The notes: generated from the sequence alone by a model not told the origin. A DNA stretch of 42,343 nt from Thauera sp. (GCA_023150215.1 JAKLLJ010000002.1:1-42343); one strand, 5' to 3'. Counted from the stretch's first letter, positions 19,414 to 28,484 are shown. Numbers and translations: made by a program.

Positions 19414-19701
19414 ATGCGCCCATCATCGCCCATGGGGCCTGTCGTCTGGATGGAACGCTACTGCCCGTCACTCGACGGGCAGTTTGTTTTTCTCGACCCC
19501 TTGTGGTGGGACACCCACCTGTTGAGCGCTGGCGCGGTGACCGTGCTGCGCGAGGCGGCGGCAGCGATCGAGGACGGCAGCTTCGACGCCTTCCAGGCCG
19601 ACATCCGAGCGGCGGGCGGCTGGCCGGCCGGCCTCGAGCGCCTCGCGCACGCGCTGGCCATCCTGGCGAACGACGCTGCCGCGCCCGCGGAGCCGACATG
19701 A
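19414..19701 (+). CDS. PqqD-like (RRE-fold) small protein of the HPr-rel-A type system
   Basis: This is a 95-residue product if the first ATG is used. ATGs at 19432 and 19450 are alternatives, and none has a convincing Shine-Dalgarno sequence. The pattern MERYCPSLDGQFVFLDPLWWDTHLLSAGAVTVLREA is split here as ERYCPSLDGQFVFLDP, then WDTHLLSAGAVTVL. It fits the PqqD-related peptide-chaperone family that accompanies HprK-related kinase A (NCBIfam naming, from memory). PqqD-type domains bind leader peptides for modifying enzymes. Its stop overlaps the kinase ATG by four bases, indicating coupled translation. Substrate is unknown. Confidence 0.75.
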   Translation: MRPSSPMGPVVWMERYCPSLDGQFVFLDPLWWDTHLLSAGAVTVLREAAAAIEDGSFDAFQADIRAAGGWPAGLERLAHALAILANDAAAPAEPT

Positions 19702-20573
19702 GCACGCGCTGCCGGCAGCGCACGATCGACCTGGGTGCGGCGCGCGTTGCGGTGAGTTCGACAATCGCCAGCTTCAACGCGCAACTCGATTTCATCTACC
19801 GGGATCAGGATCTCGGGCCTGGTAGCGCGGATTTCGTCGATCTGCGCGTTGCGCTACGTCCGGGGTCCCCCTGGCGACGGTGGAGGCCGCAGGTCACCCT
19901 GTGGTCCGAGGCCACCCGGCCGTTCGAGCCCTACCCGTTGCAGAGCGCCCTGCCCCTGTTCGAGTGGGGCAGCAACTGGCTGCTGGTGCAGCGGCTCAAT
20001 GCCTACCTGCTGCTGCACGCGGGAGTGGTCGCGCGCGCGGACCGGGCCTTGATCCTGCCCGCGGCGCCGGGCTCGGGCAAGAGCACCCTTGCCTGCGCCT
20101 TGAACCTCGCCGGCTGGCGCTTTCTGTCCGACGAGTTCGGCGTCGTCGATCCCGCAACCGGTGCGATGCTTCCCCTGCTCAAGCCCGCCGCACTCAAGAA
20201 CCGCTCGATCGAGCTCATCGGCGGGCACGCCGGCGCGGTGCTCGGGCCGACGTTCCCCGGGACGCGCAAGGGTGATGTCGCGCACTTCGTGCCCGACCGC
20301 GACAGCGTCGCGGCGCGCCACCAGCCCGCACGTGCGGCGATGGTGGTGTTCCCGCGCTATCGCGACGGCGCGCCCCTGCGCTGCTCGCCGCTGACGAAGG
20401 CCGAGGCCGCACTGCGGCTCGGCCTCAACAGCTTCAACTACCGCAAGCTCGGCCCGGTGGGCTTCGACACCGTCGTCCGTCTGGTGCAGACCGCCCCGGC
20501 CTGGGAGATCGAATACGGCACGCTCGCCGACGCCCTGCCCTGCATCGAGCGACTCTTCGGTGAAGCCCCTTGA
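19698..20573 (+). CDS. HPr kinase-related protein (HprK-rel-A type)
   Basis: The 291-residue protein resembles the catalytic half of HPr kinase/phosphorylase. LLLHAGVV (105-111) precedes a P-loop, AAPGSGKST (122-130), and LSDEFGVVD (143-151) is in the position of the second metal-binding motif. The N-terminal ~100 residues are unlike HprK. There is no HPr or PTS gene in the window. Related kinases in lasso-peptide clusters phosphorylate a peptide serine, so a protein or peptide substrate is plausible. It overlaps the PqqD-like gene (ATGA) and its stop overlaps the nucleotidyltransferase start (TGATG). Confidence 0.82.
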   Translation: MSTRCRQRTIDLGAARVAVSSTIASFNAQLDFIYRDQDLGPGSADFVDLRVALRPGSPWRRWRPQVTLWSEATRPFEPYPLQSALPLFEWGSNWLLVQRLNAYLLLHAGVVARADRALILPAAPGSGKSTLACALNLAGWRFLSDEFGVVDPATGAMLPLLKPAALKNRSIELIGGHAGAVLGPTFPGTRKGDVAHFVPDRDSVAARHQPARAAMVVFPRYRDGAPLRCSPLTKAEAALRLGLNSFNYRKLGPVGFDTVVRLVQTAPAWEIEYGTLADALPCIERLFGEAP

Positions 20574-21676
20574 TGACTCCGCAACCGAGCGCCGAGTGTG
20601 CGCTGCTGCTGCGCGGACTGCGCGAACCGCTGCAGATTGGCGGCCCGCAGTGGGACCGCGTGCTGCGCCTGGCGCGCATGACCGGTCTGCACGGCCGACT
20701 CGCCGCCGCTAACCTGGACAGCCCTGCGCTCCCCGATGCGGTACGCCGTCACCTGTTGTCGGCGGCACGCATGTCGGCCTTCAGCGCACGGATGCTGGAT
20801 GCGGAGATACGTGCCGTTGCGCCGCTGTGCACGGCGGAATTCCCCGTCATCGCGCTCAAGGGCGGCGCTTACGCCCTGCAGGGCCTCGCCTTCGCGCACG
20901 GCCGCTTCGTCTCCGACATCGACCTGCTCGTGCCCGCTGCCGCCCTGCGCACGATGGAGCACGCACTGCAGCGCGCAGGCTGGGCGGCGGCGCGCCTTGA
21001 TCCCTACGACGAGCGCTACTACCGCGACTGGAGCCACGAAACACCGCCGATGCGCTTTCCCGGCCATGTACTCGAACTGGACCTGCATCATGCGATCACG
21101 CCGGTCACCGGCCGCCTGCACTTCGATCCCGCCCCCCTGTTCGAGGCGAGCGTGGCGGTGCCGGGCAGCCCCTTCAGGGTGCTGGCCCCGGAAGATCAGC
21201 TCCTGCACGCCTGCGTGCATTGTTTCCAGGACGGCGACCTCGCCCTGCGCCTGCGTGAAATCGCCGACATCGACGGTTTGCTGCACAGCTTTGCGGAACG
21301 ACCGGGGTTCTGGCCACGGCTCGGCGAGCGCGCGCACCAGCTTGGGCTCGGCCATGCGTTGTGGTTCGGGCTGCATTACGCCCGCGCATGGACGCATGCC
21401 CCGGTGCCTGCGGACGTACTCGCCAGCCTGCCCGCCCCCACGGGCCCCGCCGCATGGCTGATGGCGCACTGCACCCCCCTGGCGATGCTGCCCTCGGACC
21501 CGGATCATCCGCCTTCGTTTGCGGTCAGGCTGGCACGCCTGGCGATGCTCGCGCGCTACCACCTGCGGCGCATGCCGCCCCACCTGTTGCTTCCGCACCT
21601 GACGCGCAAGGCGATGCTGCGACTGCGCGCCCGTCATGGCCGCGGCGAAGGCGAAAACGACGAAGGCCAGCCCTGA
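20573..21676 (+). CDS. Nucleotidyltransferase-fold protein (PF14907-like)
   Basis: The 367-residue protein shows the signature of the uncharacterised nucleotidyltransferase family often found beside HprK-like kinases: [19 protein letters not shown] (92-110), then [12 protein letters not shown] with the metal-ligand pair Asp115/Asp117. Downstream are [11 protein letters not shown]-like residues ([10 protein letters not shown] near 165) and [15 protein letters not shown], also typical. The ATG overlaps the kinase TGA by one base; a TTG one codon earlier is less likely. Its stop codon lies inside the loop of the convergent grxD terminator. The donor nucleotide and target are unknown. Confidence 0.82.
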   Translation: MTPQPSAECALLLRGLREPLQIGGPQWDRVLRLARMTGLHGRLAAANLDSPALPDAVRRHLLSAARMSAFSARMLDAEIRAVAPLCTAEFPVIALKGGAYALQGLAFAHGRFVSDIDLLVPAAALRTMEHALQRAGWAAARLDPYDERYYRDWSHETPPMRFPGHVLELDLHHAITPVTGRLHFDPAPLFEASVAVPGSPFRVLAPEDQLLHACVHCFQDGDLALRLREIADIDGLLHSFAERPGFWPRLGERAHQLGLGHALWFGLHYARAWTHAPVPADVLASLPAPTGPAAWLMAHCTPLAMLPSDPDHPPSFAVRLARLAMLARYHLRRMPPHLLLPHLTRKAMLRLRARHGRGEGENDEGQP

Positions 21677-21695
21677 TCGGGACCGGCCTTCGTCG
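21654..21695 (-). terminator. Rho-independent terminator of grxD
   Basis: CGACGAAGGCC (21658-21668) and GGCCTTCGTCG (21685-21695) are perfect 11-bp arms around a 16-base loop. Read on the minus strand, the stem is followed directly by TTTT (21657-21654). It therefore serves grxD, whose stop lies 26 bases away. The structure overlaps the 3' end of the convergent nucleotidyltransferase gene, whose TGA is in the loop. Confidence 0.8.
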
Positions 21696-21720
21696 GTGCT
21701 GCGGCAACGCTCGTGCGACT

Positions 21721-22050
21721 TCAGCCTTCGCTGACCGCTCCGGCATCCTTGAGCATCTGCAGCAGCTCGCCGCTTTCGTACATCTCGCGCATGATGTCGC
21801 TGCCACCGACGAACTCGCCCTTGACGTAGAGCTGCGGGATGGTCGGCCAGTTGGAGAAGTCCTTGATGCCCTGGCGGATGTCGTTGTCGGCGAGCACATT
21901 GACCGCGAGCACCTCGCGCACGCCACAGCCCTTGAGAATCTGCACCGCGGTGGACGAGAAGCCGCACTGCGGGAACTGCGGCGTGCCCTTCATGTACAGC
22001 ACCACGTCGTTGTTGGTGACCTGCTCGCGAATGACGTCCTGGATGTCCAT
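21721..22050 (-). CDS. grxD: Monothiol glutaredoxin (Grx4 type)
   Basis: This 109-residue protein is a monothiol CGFS glutaredoxin. The active-site motif PQCGFS has Cys29, Lys21 precedes it in LYMKGTP, and [17 protein letters not shown] supplies the glutathione-binding cis-Pro (TIP) and following GG-D segment. Such proteins bind and hand on [2Fe-2S] clusters with glutathione rather than acting as classic disulfide reductases. It is a single gene with its own promoter (22089-22118) and terminator (21654-21695). It lies just downstream of prmC on the same strand. Confidence 0.96.
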   Translation of the reverse strand: MDIQDVIREQVTNNDVVLYMKGTPQFPQCGFSSTAVQILKGCGVREVLAVNVLADNDIRQGIKDFSNWPTIPQLYVKGEFVGGSDIMREMYESGELLQMLKDAGAVSEG

Positions 22051-22088
22051 TGTCTGGGAACCTGAAAAGTTGAGTTAAACACTCGGGA

Positions 22089-22118
22089 ATAATAGGGGCT
22101 GTGCGGCGCCAGCGTCAA
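22089..22118 (-). promoter_or_regulatory. Sigma-70 type promoter of grxD
   Basis: On the minus strand TTGACG (22118-22113) and TATTAT (22094-22089) are 18 bases apart. The -10 box ends 38 bases before the grxD ATG. It lies in the short gap after prmC, so grxD can be transcribed independently of hemA-prfA-prmC. Confidence 0.65.
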
Positions 22119-22142
22119 CAAGCGCACGATGTTGCGGTTAAC

Positions 22143-23006
22143 TCAGCGCTGGCCACGACCCAGCCAGCGCCCGCCCGTGACACGCTCGATACCGGCGAGG
22201 TCGGTCCACGACGCGATCGCGGCAAAGCCGGCGTCGGCAAGCAGGCTGCGCACCGCGACCGCCTGGTCGTAGCCGTGCTCGAGGAACAGCCAGCCGCCAT
22301 TGAGCAGCCGCGCCGGCGCGCCGGCGACGATCTCGGCGAGATCGTCCAGCCCGCGCACCCCGGCGGCGAGCGCGCCGCGCGGCTCGAAGCGCACATCGCC
22401 CTGCTCCAGATGCGGGTCGGCTGCGGCGATATAGGGCGGGTTGGCCACGATCAGCTCGAAATGCTCCTCGCCGAGCGCCGAAAACCAGTCGCTCTGCACG
22501 AAGGACACGCTCGCCCGCAGCTTCGCCGCATTGGCCATCGCGACCCAAAGCGCCTCGCGCGAGCGGTCGAGCGCGATCACCTCGGGCGCATCCATCTCCA
22601 GCGCCAGCGTCACCGCGAGCGCACCGCTGCCGGTGCCCATGTCGAGCACGCGCACCGTGCGCCGACCGGCAAAATGAGCGAGCGCGAGCTCGACCAGGAG
22701 CTCGGTCTCGGGGCGCGGGATCAGCACCACCGGCGTGACCATGAACTCGCGGCCGTAGAACTCGCGCGTCCCGGTCAGATAGGCCACCGGCTCGCCGGCC
22801 GTGCGGCGCTCGACCAGCGCGCAGAATTCCGCCCACTCCTCGGCGGCGAGCTTCTGTTCCGGCCACGCCACCAGGCGCGAGGCCGGACACTGCAGCACAT
22901 GGCGCAGCAGCACGCGCGCATCCATCAGGTCGATACGCGCGCGCGCCCAGGCGAGCGCAGCGGCAATATCGACCTCGCCCGCGGGCGTCTGGGGGTGAGC
23001 GTTCAT
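22143..23006 (-). CDS. prmC: Release factor glutamine methyltransferase
   Basis: PrmC methylates the glutamine of the GGQ motif in RF1/RF2 with SAM. The ATG at 23006 gives 287 residues, normal length, and overlaps the prfA stop by four bases. Motifs are the SAM-binding LDMGTGSGALAV (121-132), EVIALDRSREAL, and the signature NPPYI (189-193) that holds the target glutamine. The N-terminal helical domain (RVLLRHVLQCP) and the RPETELLVE segment are also present. It lies directly downstream of its substrate gene prfA. Confidence 0.96.
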   Translation of the reverse strand: MNAHPQTPAGEVDIAAALAWARARIDLMDARVLLRHVLQCPASRLVAWPEQKLAAEEWAEFCALVERRTAGEPVAYLTGTREFYGREFMVTPVVLIPRPETELLVELALAHFAGRRTVRVLDMGTGSGALAVTLALEMDAPEVIALDRSREALWVAMANAAKLRASVSFVQSDWFSALGEEHFELIVANPPYIAAADPHLEQGDVRFEPRGALAAGVRGLDDLAEIVAGAPARLLNGGWLFLEHGYDQAVAVRSLLADAGFAAIASWTDLAGIERVTGGRWLGRGQR

Positions 23007-24085
23007 CACTCGTCCGCCAGTGCCGCGAGGAGGCTGGCCTGGTGCTCGAGGGTGAGCGCATCGACGATCTCGTCGAGCTCGCCCTGCATCACCGCATCGA
23101 TCTTGTACAAGGTCAGGTTGATGCGGTGATCGGTGACACGTCCCTGCGGGAAGTTGTAGGTGCGGATGCGCTCGGAGCGGTCGCCGCTGCCGACCAGGCT
23201 CTTGCGCTGCGCGGCTTCGGCGCTCCGCTGCGCGCGCACCTTCGCGTCGTGCAGGCGCGCGGCGAGCACCGCCATCGCCTGCGCCTTGTTGCGGTGCTGC
23301 GAGCGGTCGTCCTGGCACTCGACGACGATGCCGGTGGGCAAGTGGGTGATGCGCACCGCGGAGTCGGTCTTGTTGATGTGCTGCCCGCCCGCGCCCGAGG
23401 CGCGGAAGGTGTCGATGCGCAGATCCGCGGGGTTGATGTCCACCATCTCGACCTCGTCGGCCTCGGGCAGCACTGCGACGGTGCACGCGGAGGTATGGAT
23501 GCGGCCCTGGGTCTCGGTGACCGGGATGCGCTGCACGCGGTGACCGCCGGACTCGAACTTGAGCTTCGAGTAGGCGCCGTTGCCGACCACGCGCGCGATC
23601 ACTTCCTTGTAGCCGCCGAGGTCGGACTCGCTCGCCGACACGATCTCCACCTTCCAGCGCTGGCGCTCGGCATAGCGGCTGTACATGCGCAGCAGGTCGC
23701 CGGCGAACAGCGCCGCCTCGTCACCGCCCGTGCCGGCACGGATCTCGAGGAAGAGGTTGCGTGCGTCGTTGGGGTCGCGCGGCAGCAGGGCGCGCTGCAG
23801 CTCGGCTTCGAGCTCGGCGATGCGGGCCTCGCCGGCGGCGAGCTCGAGTTCGCCGAGCTCGCGCATCTCGACGTCGGCGAGCAGCTCGCGCGCAGTGGCG
23901 CAGTCGGCCTCGGCCTGGCGATAGCCATGGTAGAGGAGCACCACCGGCTCGATCTCGGCGCGCTCGCGCGACAGGTCGCGGAACGCGTTCATGTCGCGCG
24001 CACCCTCCTCCGCGGCGAGCGCGCGGTCGAGCTCTTCGAGCCGGCTGGCGAGATGTTCGAGTTTGTCGCGGATGCTCTGCTTCAT
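23006..24085 (-). CDS. prfA: Peptide chain release factor 1
   Basis: RF1 ends translation at UAA and UAG. The start [12 protein letters not shown] gives 359 residues, the usual size; an extension of 13 codons upstream is Arg-rich and was rejected. The codon-recognition tripeptide of the PxT type is PVT (188-190) in [20 protein letters not shown], which marks RF1 rather than RF2. The catalytic GGQ is at 233-235 in [15 protein letters not shown]. It lies 57 bases after hemA and is followed by prmC with an ATGA overlap, the widespread hemA-prfA-prmC arrangement. Confidence 0.97.
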   Translation of the reverse strand: MKQSIRDKLEHLASRLEELDRALAAEEGARDMNAFRDLSRERAEIEPVVLLYHGYRQAEADCATARELLADVEMRELGELELAAGEARIAELEAELQRALLPRDPNDARNLFLEIRAGTGGDEAALFAGDLLRMYSRYAERQRWKVEIVSASESDLGGYKEVIARVVGNGAYSKLKFESGGHRVQRIPVTETQGRIHTSACTVAVLPEADEVEMVDINPADLRIDTFRASGAGGQHINKTDSAVRITHLPTGIVVECQDDRSQHRNKAQAMAVLAARLHDAKVRAQRSAEAAQRKSLVGSGDRSERIRTYNFPQGRVTDHRINLTLYKIDAVMQGELDEIVDALTLEHQASLLAALADE

Positions 24086-24142
24086 GGCGGGGGACGGACG
24101 CGCGCGCCACCGTCGTGGCGGCACACGCGCAAGGCCGTGCGG

Positions 24143-25399
24143 CTAGTGGTGGTCGCGGGACAGGCTGAAGAGTTCGCGCACCACGCGGCCGGCTTCGGCC
24201 TTGTGTTCGCCTTCGGCCTGATTGAGGAAGCGGGTGGGACCGTGCATCAGCTTGTTGGTGAGGCCGTGCGACAGCGCCTCGAGTACACGCTGCGGGTCCT
24301 CGCCCTTGGCGAGCAGGCGCATGGCGCGCTCGAGTTCGGCCTGGCGCAGGCTCTCGGCGTGCTCGCGCAGCGAGCGGATCACCGGCACTGCATCGCGCGC
24401 CGACATCCAGTGCAGAAAACCATCGACCCGGCTGGCGATGATCTGCTCGGCCTCGATCACCGCCTGCTGGCGCGACTCCATGCCGGCCTCGACGACCTGG
24501 GCGAGATCATCGACGGTGTACAGGAAGATGTCGTCGAGCTCGGAAATCTCGGCTTCAATGTCGCGCGGCACGGCGAGATCGACCATCACCATCGGGCGGT
24601 GGCGGCGCGCCTTGACCGCGCGCTCGACCATGCCCAGGCCCACGATCGGCAAAGGTGCGGCCGTACAGGACACCACCACGTCGAAGCGCGGCAGCGCCTC
24701 ACCGATCTGATCGATGCGCATCGTGCTGGCGCCGAAGCGGTCGGCCAGCGCCTTGGCACGCTCCTCGGTGCGGTTGGCCACTGTCATCGACTTCGGCTTC
24801 GCCCCGCCGAAGTGGGCGGCACAGAGCTCGATCATCTCGCCCGCGCCGATGAACAGCACGTGCTGGTCGGAGACGCGCTCGAAGATGCGCTCGGCCAGAT
24901 GCACCGCCGCCGCCGCCATCGACACCGTGTTGGCGCCGATCGCGGTAGTGGAGCGCACTTCCTTGGCGACCGCGAAGGTGTTCTGGAACAGCTTGTGCAG
25001 CAGCACGCCCAGGGTGCCCGCCTCCTCGGCGTGGCGTGCGGCGTCCTTGACCTGGCCGAGGATCTGCGGCTCGCCGATGACCATGGAATCGAGCCCGCTC
25101 GCCACCCGGAAGACGTGGCGGATCGCGTCGCGCTGCGGGTAGGAATACAGGTAAGGCGAGACCTCGGTGAGCGCGAGGCGATGGAAGCGCGCGAGCCAGT
25201 CGGCGGCATGCTGCGGCTGTTCGGCGGCGAAGTAGAGCTCGGTGCGGTTGCAGGTCGACAGGATCGCCGCCTCGCGCACCGAGTCCGCGTGCGCCAGATC
25301 GTGCAGGGCCTGAACCAGCCGCTCAGGCTGGAACGCAACGCGTTCGCGGATGGCGAGCGGTGCGGTGTGGTGGTTCAGGCCAAGGGCGAAAAGTTGCAT
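24143..25399 (-). CDS. hemA: Glutamyl-tRNA reductase
   Basis: HemA reduces glutamyl-tRNA(Glu) to glutamate-1-semialdehyde with NADPH, the committed step of C5-pathway tetrapyrrole synthesis. The 418 residues are full length. Motifs are [17 protein letters not shown] (7-23), the catalytic Cys50 in [21 protein letters not shown], and the nucleotide-binding [15 protein letters not shown]. It is the first gene of hemA-prfA-prmC. The leader before the ATG is pyrimidine-rich with no Shine-Dalgarno sequence. That suggests weak or unusual initiation for a pathway-limiting enzyme. Confidence 0.97.
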   Translation of the reverse strand: MQLFALGLNHHTAPLAIRERVAFQPERLVQALHDLAHADSVREAAILSTCNRTELYFAAEQPQHAADWLARFHRLALTEVSPYLYSYPQRDAIRHVFRVASGLDSMVIGEPQILGQVKDAARHAEEAGTLGVLLHKLFQNTFAVAKEVRSTTAIGANTVSMAAAAVHLAERIFERVSDQHVLFIGAGEMIELCAAHFGGAKPKSMTVANRTEERAKALADRFGASTMRIDQIGEALPRFDVVVSCTAAPLPIVGLGMVERAVKARRHRPMVMVDLAVPRDIEAEISELDDIFLYTVDDLAQVVEAGMESRQQAVIEAEQIIASRVDGFLHWMSARDAVPVIRSLREHAESLRQAELERAMRLLAKGEDPQRVLEALSHGLTNKLMHGPTRFLNQAEGEHKAEAGRVVRELFSLSRDHH

Positions 25400-25428
25400 G
25401 GGGACAAGGAGAGGTCGGACCGAGCCGG

Positions 25429-25437
25429 ATTATAACA
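25429..25437 (-). promoter_or_regulatory. Extended -10 promoter element of hemA
   Basis: Read on the minus strand, TGTTATAAT is an exact extended -10 box (TGnTATAAT) ending 29 bases before the hemA ATG. The -35 region is poor, which is common when an extended -10 is present. Confidence 0.65.
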
Positions 25438-25502
25438 CCACGCCTGAGCCCCAAAATTGAGCCGAATCAGCCACTTCTGACCAAGATCGGGCACCGCAAA
25501 GC

Positions 25503-25533
25503 AAATGGGCCGGCACCAGGCCGACCCATTTTT
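25503..25533 (-). terminator. Hairpin terminator downstream of tRNA-Phe
   Basis: AAATGGG (25503-25509) pairs with CCCATTT (25525-25531), and the inner CCGGC/GTCGG-type bases lengthen the stem with a mismatch. It lies four bases beyond the tRNA 3' end and separates it from the hemA promoter. A T-run is better on the plus strand (ATTTTT) than on the minus strand, so it may work in either direction. Confidence 0.6.
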
Positions 25534-25537
25534 GTTC

Positions 25538-25613
25538 TGGTGGCCAGTCGCGGAATCGAACCACGGACACGCGGATTTTCAATCCGCTGCTCTACCAACT
25601 GAGCTAACTGGCC
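25538..25613 (-). tRNA. tRNA-Phe (GAA)
   Basis: The minus strand folds into a complete 76-base cloverleaf with encoded CCA. The acceptor stem is GGCCAGT/ACTGGCC, the D-arm GCTC-AGTTGGTA-GAGC, the anticodon stem GCGGA/TCCGC around loop TTGAAAA, and the T-arm CGTGG-TTCGATT-CCGCG. Bases 34-36 are GAA, reading Phe codons. It is a single-gene unit with its own promoter just upstream (25626-25653). Confidence 0.98.
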
Positions 25614-25625
25614 AACGAGGACCGC

Positions 25626-25653
25626 ATTATAGCTGCACACGATGCCGTGTCAA
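25626..25653 (-). promoter_or_regulatory. Strong sigma-70 promoter of tRNA-Phe
   Basis: On the minus strand a perfect TTGACA (25653-25648) and perfect TATAAT (25631-25626) are 16 bases apart. The discriminator that follows, GCGGTCC, is GC-rich, as at stringently controlled stable-RNA promoters. The -10 box ends 12 bases before the mature tRNA 5' end, so only a very short leader would need to be trimmed. Confidence 0.9.
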
Positions 25654-25696
25654 ACAGTTTTTCAGAGTCATTGCACCAAGCGCACGCAGACAGAAA

Positions 25697-25869
25697 TTCG
25701 CGGCTTCCGCCGCTCCTACCCAAAACCGCCAACCCAGCCCCCTGCAGGAGCAGCGGAAGCCGCGAACCCCGGAACCACCACGCTCCGCCCCCTGTAGGAG
25801 CGGCGGAAGCCGCGAACCCAAGCCCCCCACAAGATCCAGCACCCTGTAGGAACGGCGGAAGCCGCGAAC
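25697..25869. repeat. Cluster of four REP-type palindromic repeats
   Basis: One inverted copy (25697-25719) is followed by three direct copies (25741-25767, 25791-25817, 25843-25869) at 50- and 52-base steps. Each reads CCTGTAGGAGC, a hairpin GCGGC-GGAA-GCCGC, then GAAC; the second copy has GCAGC and the fourth ACGGC in the left arm. The intervening 23-25 bases are C/A-rich and not conserved. The cluster occupies most of the roughly 380-base non-coding gap between the tRNA-Phe promoter and the sensor kinase gene. No ORF is credible there. Confidence 0.88.
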
Positions 25870-27461
25870 CCGGAAACCGTCACGATCCAGCAACCCGCGC
25901 ACGGCCAGCACGAGCCCCCCAAGATCATCCGCACGCTCGCCCTTCAATTGCCCTCAACTGCTTGCGCAATCGATCGCGAACGCGCAACACGCATCACCCC
26001 AGCGCGTCGTGATCGCCCTGCACTCGTCGCGGCGGCTGCAGGTGGCTGCGCGGGAACACCACGCGCGCCAAGGTGCCCTTGCCCGCCGGATTGGCGTCCA
26101 AGGTGACGGTGCCGCGGTGCAGTTCGGCGATCTCGCGCACGATCGGCAGGCCGAGACCGGAGCCATCGACGCCGCTGCCGAGCACACGGTAGAAGCGCTC
26201 GAAGACACGCTCGCGGTCGGCGTCGGGGATGCCGGGACCGTTGTCCTCGACCTCGAACACCGGCGAGCCGGCGTAGCGCGTGCGCGCGGTGACGCTGCCA
26301 CCGCGCGGGGTGTACTTGATCGCGTTGTCGACCAGGTTCTTGAGCATCTCGCGCAGCAGCACCGTGTTGCCCTCCACGCGCAGGGTCTGGTCGCCCGCTT
26401 CGACGCCGAGGTCGATGCGCTTGGCCTGCGCGCGCGGATAGAGCTCCAGCGCGACCTCGCGCACAATCGCATCCAGGTCGACCGTCTCCACCGCGTAGAG
26501 CTTCTCGAAGCTCGCCTCAGCACGGGCGAGCGAGAGCAACTGGTTGATCAGGTGGGCGGCGCGATCGGTGCTCTCGGCGATACGGGTTAGCGACTCGCGC
26601 AGCTGGTCGGGATCGGTCTCGTGCATGGCAAGGTCGGTCTGCATCTTGAGCCCGGTCAGCGGCGTGCGCATCTGATGCGCGGCGTCGGCGATGAAGCGCT
26701 GCTGCGCCTGCAGGTTCTCCTCCAGGCGCGCCATCATGTCGTTGTAGGCGATGATCAGCGGGCGGACCTCCTCGGGCACGCTGGAGGGTTCGACGGGCGA
26801 CAGGTCGGTGGGGCGGCGGCGGCGGATCAGGCTCTGCAGGCGGTTGAGCGGCGCGATGCCGCGACTCAGACCCACCCACACCAGCACCACCGCGAGCGGG
26901 ATGATCGCGAACTGCGGCAGCAGCACCCCGGTGACCACGCGCGAGGCGAGGTCGGTGCGCTTGTTGCGCGTCTCCGCGACCTGCACGAGCACGAAACGAT
27001 CGGCCTGCGCCGGGTCGGGGCGCACGAAGCGCCAAGCGATGCGCACCTCCTCGCCGTGGATCATCGCGTCGCGCAGCAGCACGTCCTCGCCATCGACCGC
27101 GGAGGAGGTCGGCATCGGCGGGATCTCGGCGTCGCCGCTGACCGTGACGCCATTGACGTCGGCCACCTGGTAGTAGACGACGTCGTCCTGGTCGGCGCGG
27201 AACAGCGCGCGCGGCGGCGCCGGAAAGCGCACCACCACCTGGCCGTCCTCGACCTCGACCAGGCGCGCGAGCGCGCGCACGCCGTCGGCGAGTGCGAGAT
27301 CGTAGGGCTGGTTGGCGATGCTGTCGGCGACGTTGTGGGTGACGATGATCGAGATCGGCCACAGGAACAGCAGCGGCGCGAGCATCCAGTCGAGGATCTC
27401 GCCGAACAGCGAGTTCGGCGGCCCGGACTTGCGCGGCGGATTGGCGCCGCGCGGCGCGCGC

Positions 27462-28154
<693 letters not shown>

Positions 28155-28165
28155 AGCATTCCGGC

Positions 28166-28182
28166 TGTAAGTTGCTTGTAAG
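28166..28182 (-). promoter_or_regulatory. Direct repeat, possible OmpR-family regulator box
   Basis: On the minus strand CTTACA is repeated exactly after five bases (CTTACA-AGCAA-CTTACA), giving an 11-base period. OmpR/PmrA/QseB-type dimers bind such head-to-tail half-sites. The repeat ends 12 bases before the response regulator ATG, so binding there could repress its expression or signal autoregulation. Confidence 0.5.
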
Positions 28183-28392
28183 CGGAGGTTCAGAAAATGG
28201 CTCCGCTGTTCTCCTTTTGTTCGGTCTTCGGGGACGTGGCTGCTGCGCGCAGCGGCGTTCCGGGGAGTGCCCGCCCGCCTGGGCCGCGGCGCTCCCCACC
28301 GACTTTTAGCCCCCGAATATTGCCATTATCCCATGCTTCGCGCGGCTGCAGGCAGGCCCTTGGCCGCGCGCCATGCTGGCAACCCCGGACGC

Positions 28393-28432
28393 AAAAAGGC
28401 CCCGCAAGGGCACTGTCCCCTGCGAGGCCTTT
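28393..28432 (-). terminator. Rho-independent terminator of groESL
   Basis: On the minus strand AAAGGCCTCGCAGGG and CCCTTGCGGGGCCTTTTT form a long stem with one mismatch around a six-base loop, followed by a T-run. It lies about 50 bases beyond the groEL stop. Confidence 0.88.
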
Positions 28433-28484
28433 CGCGCATTCAGCGGCCGGGAGGTCCGGCGAACCGCCCCTCCCGGGCAGGCAA

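Larger units (their letters stand above)
28155..28484. other. Intergenic region between groEL and the two-component system
   Basis: This 330-base gap carries no credible gene. It holds the groEL terminator (28393-28432) at its right end and the direct repeat upstream of the response regulator (28166-28182) at its left end. A minus-strand GATAAT (28330-28325) could be a -10 box for the regulator, but no -35 partner is visible. The rest is GC-rich sequence in which nothing further was recognised. Confidence 0.5.

Noticed and set aside
19698-20573. True HPr kinase/phosphorylase of a PTS
   Set aside because: The N-terminal domain and HprK C-terminal signature are not present, and no HPr or PTS genes are nearby.
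18847-21676. Lasso-peptide biosynthetic cluster
   Set aside because: The kinase, nucleotidyltransferase and PqqD-like parts fit, but no lasso cyclase (asparagine synthetase-like), no transglutaminase-like protease and no short precursor are present.
25697-25869. Repeats with ~51-base period resembling a small CRISPR array
   Set aside because: The repeat unit is a REP palindrome with one copy inverted, the spacers are low-complexity and C-rich, and no cas genes are present.
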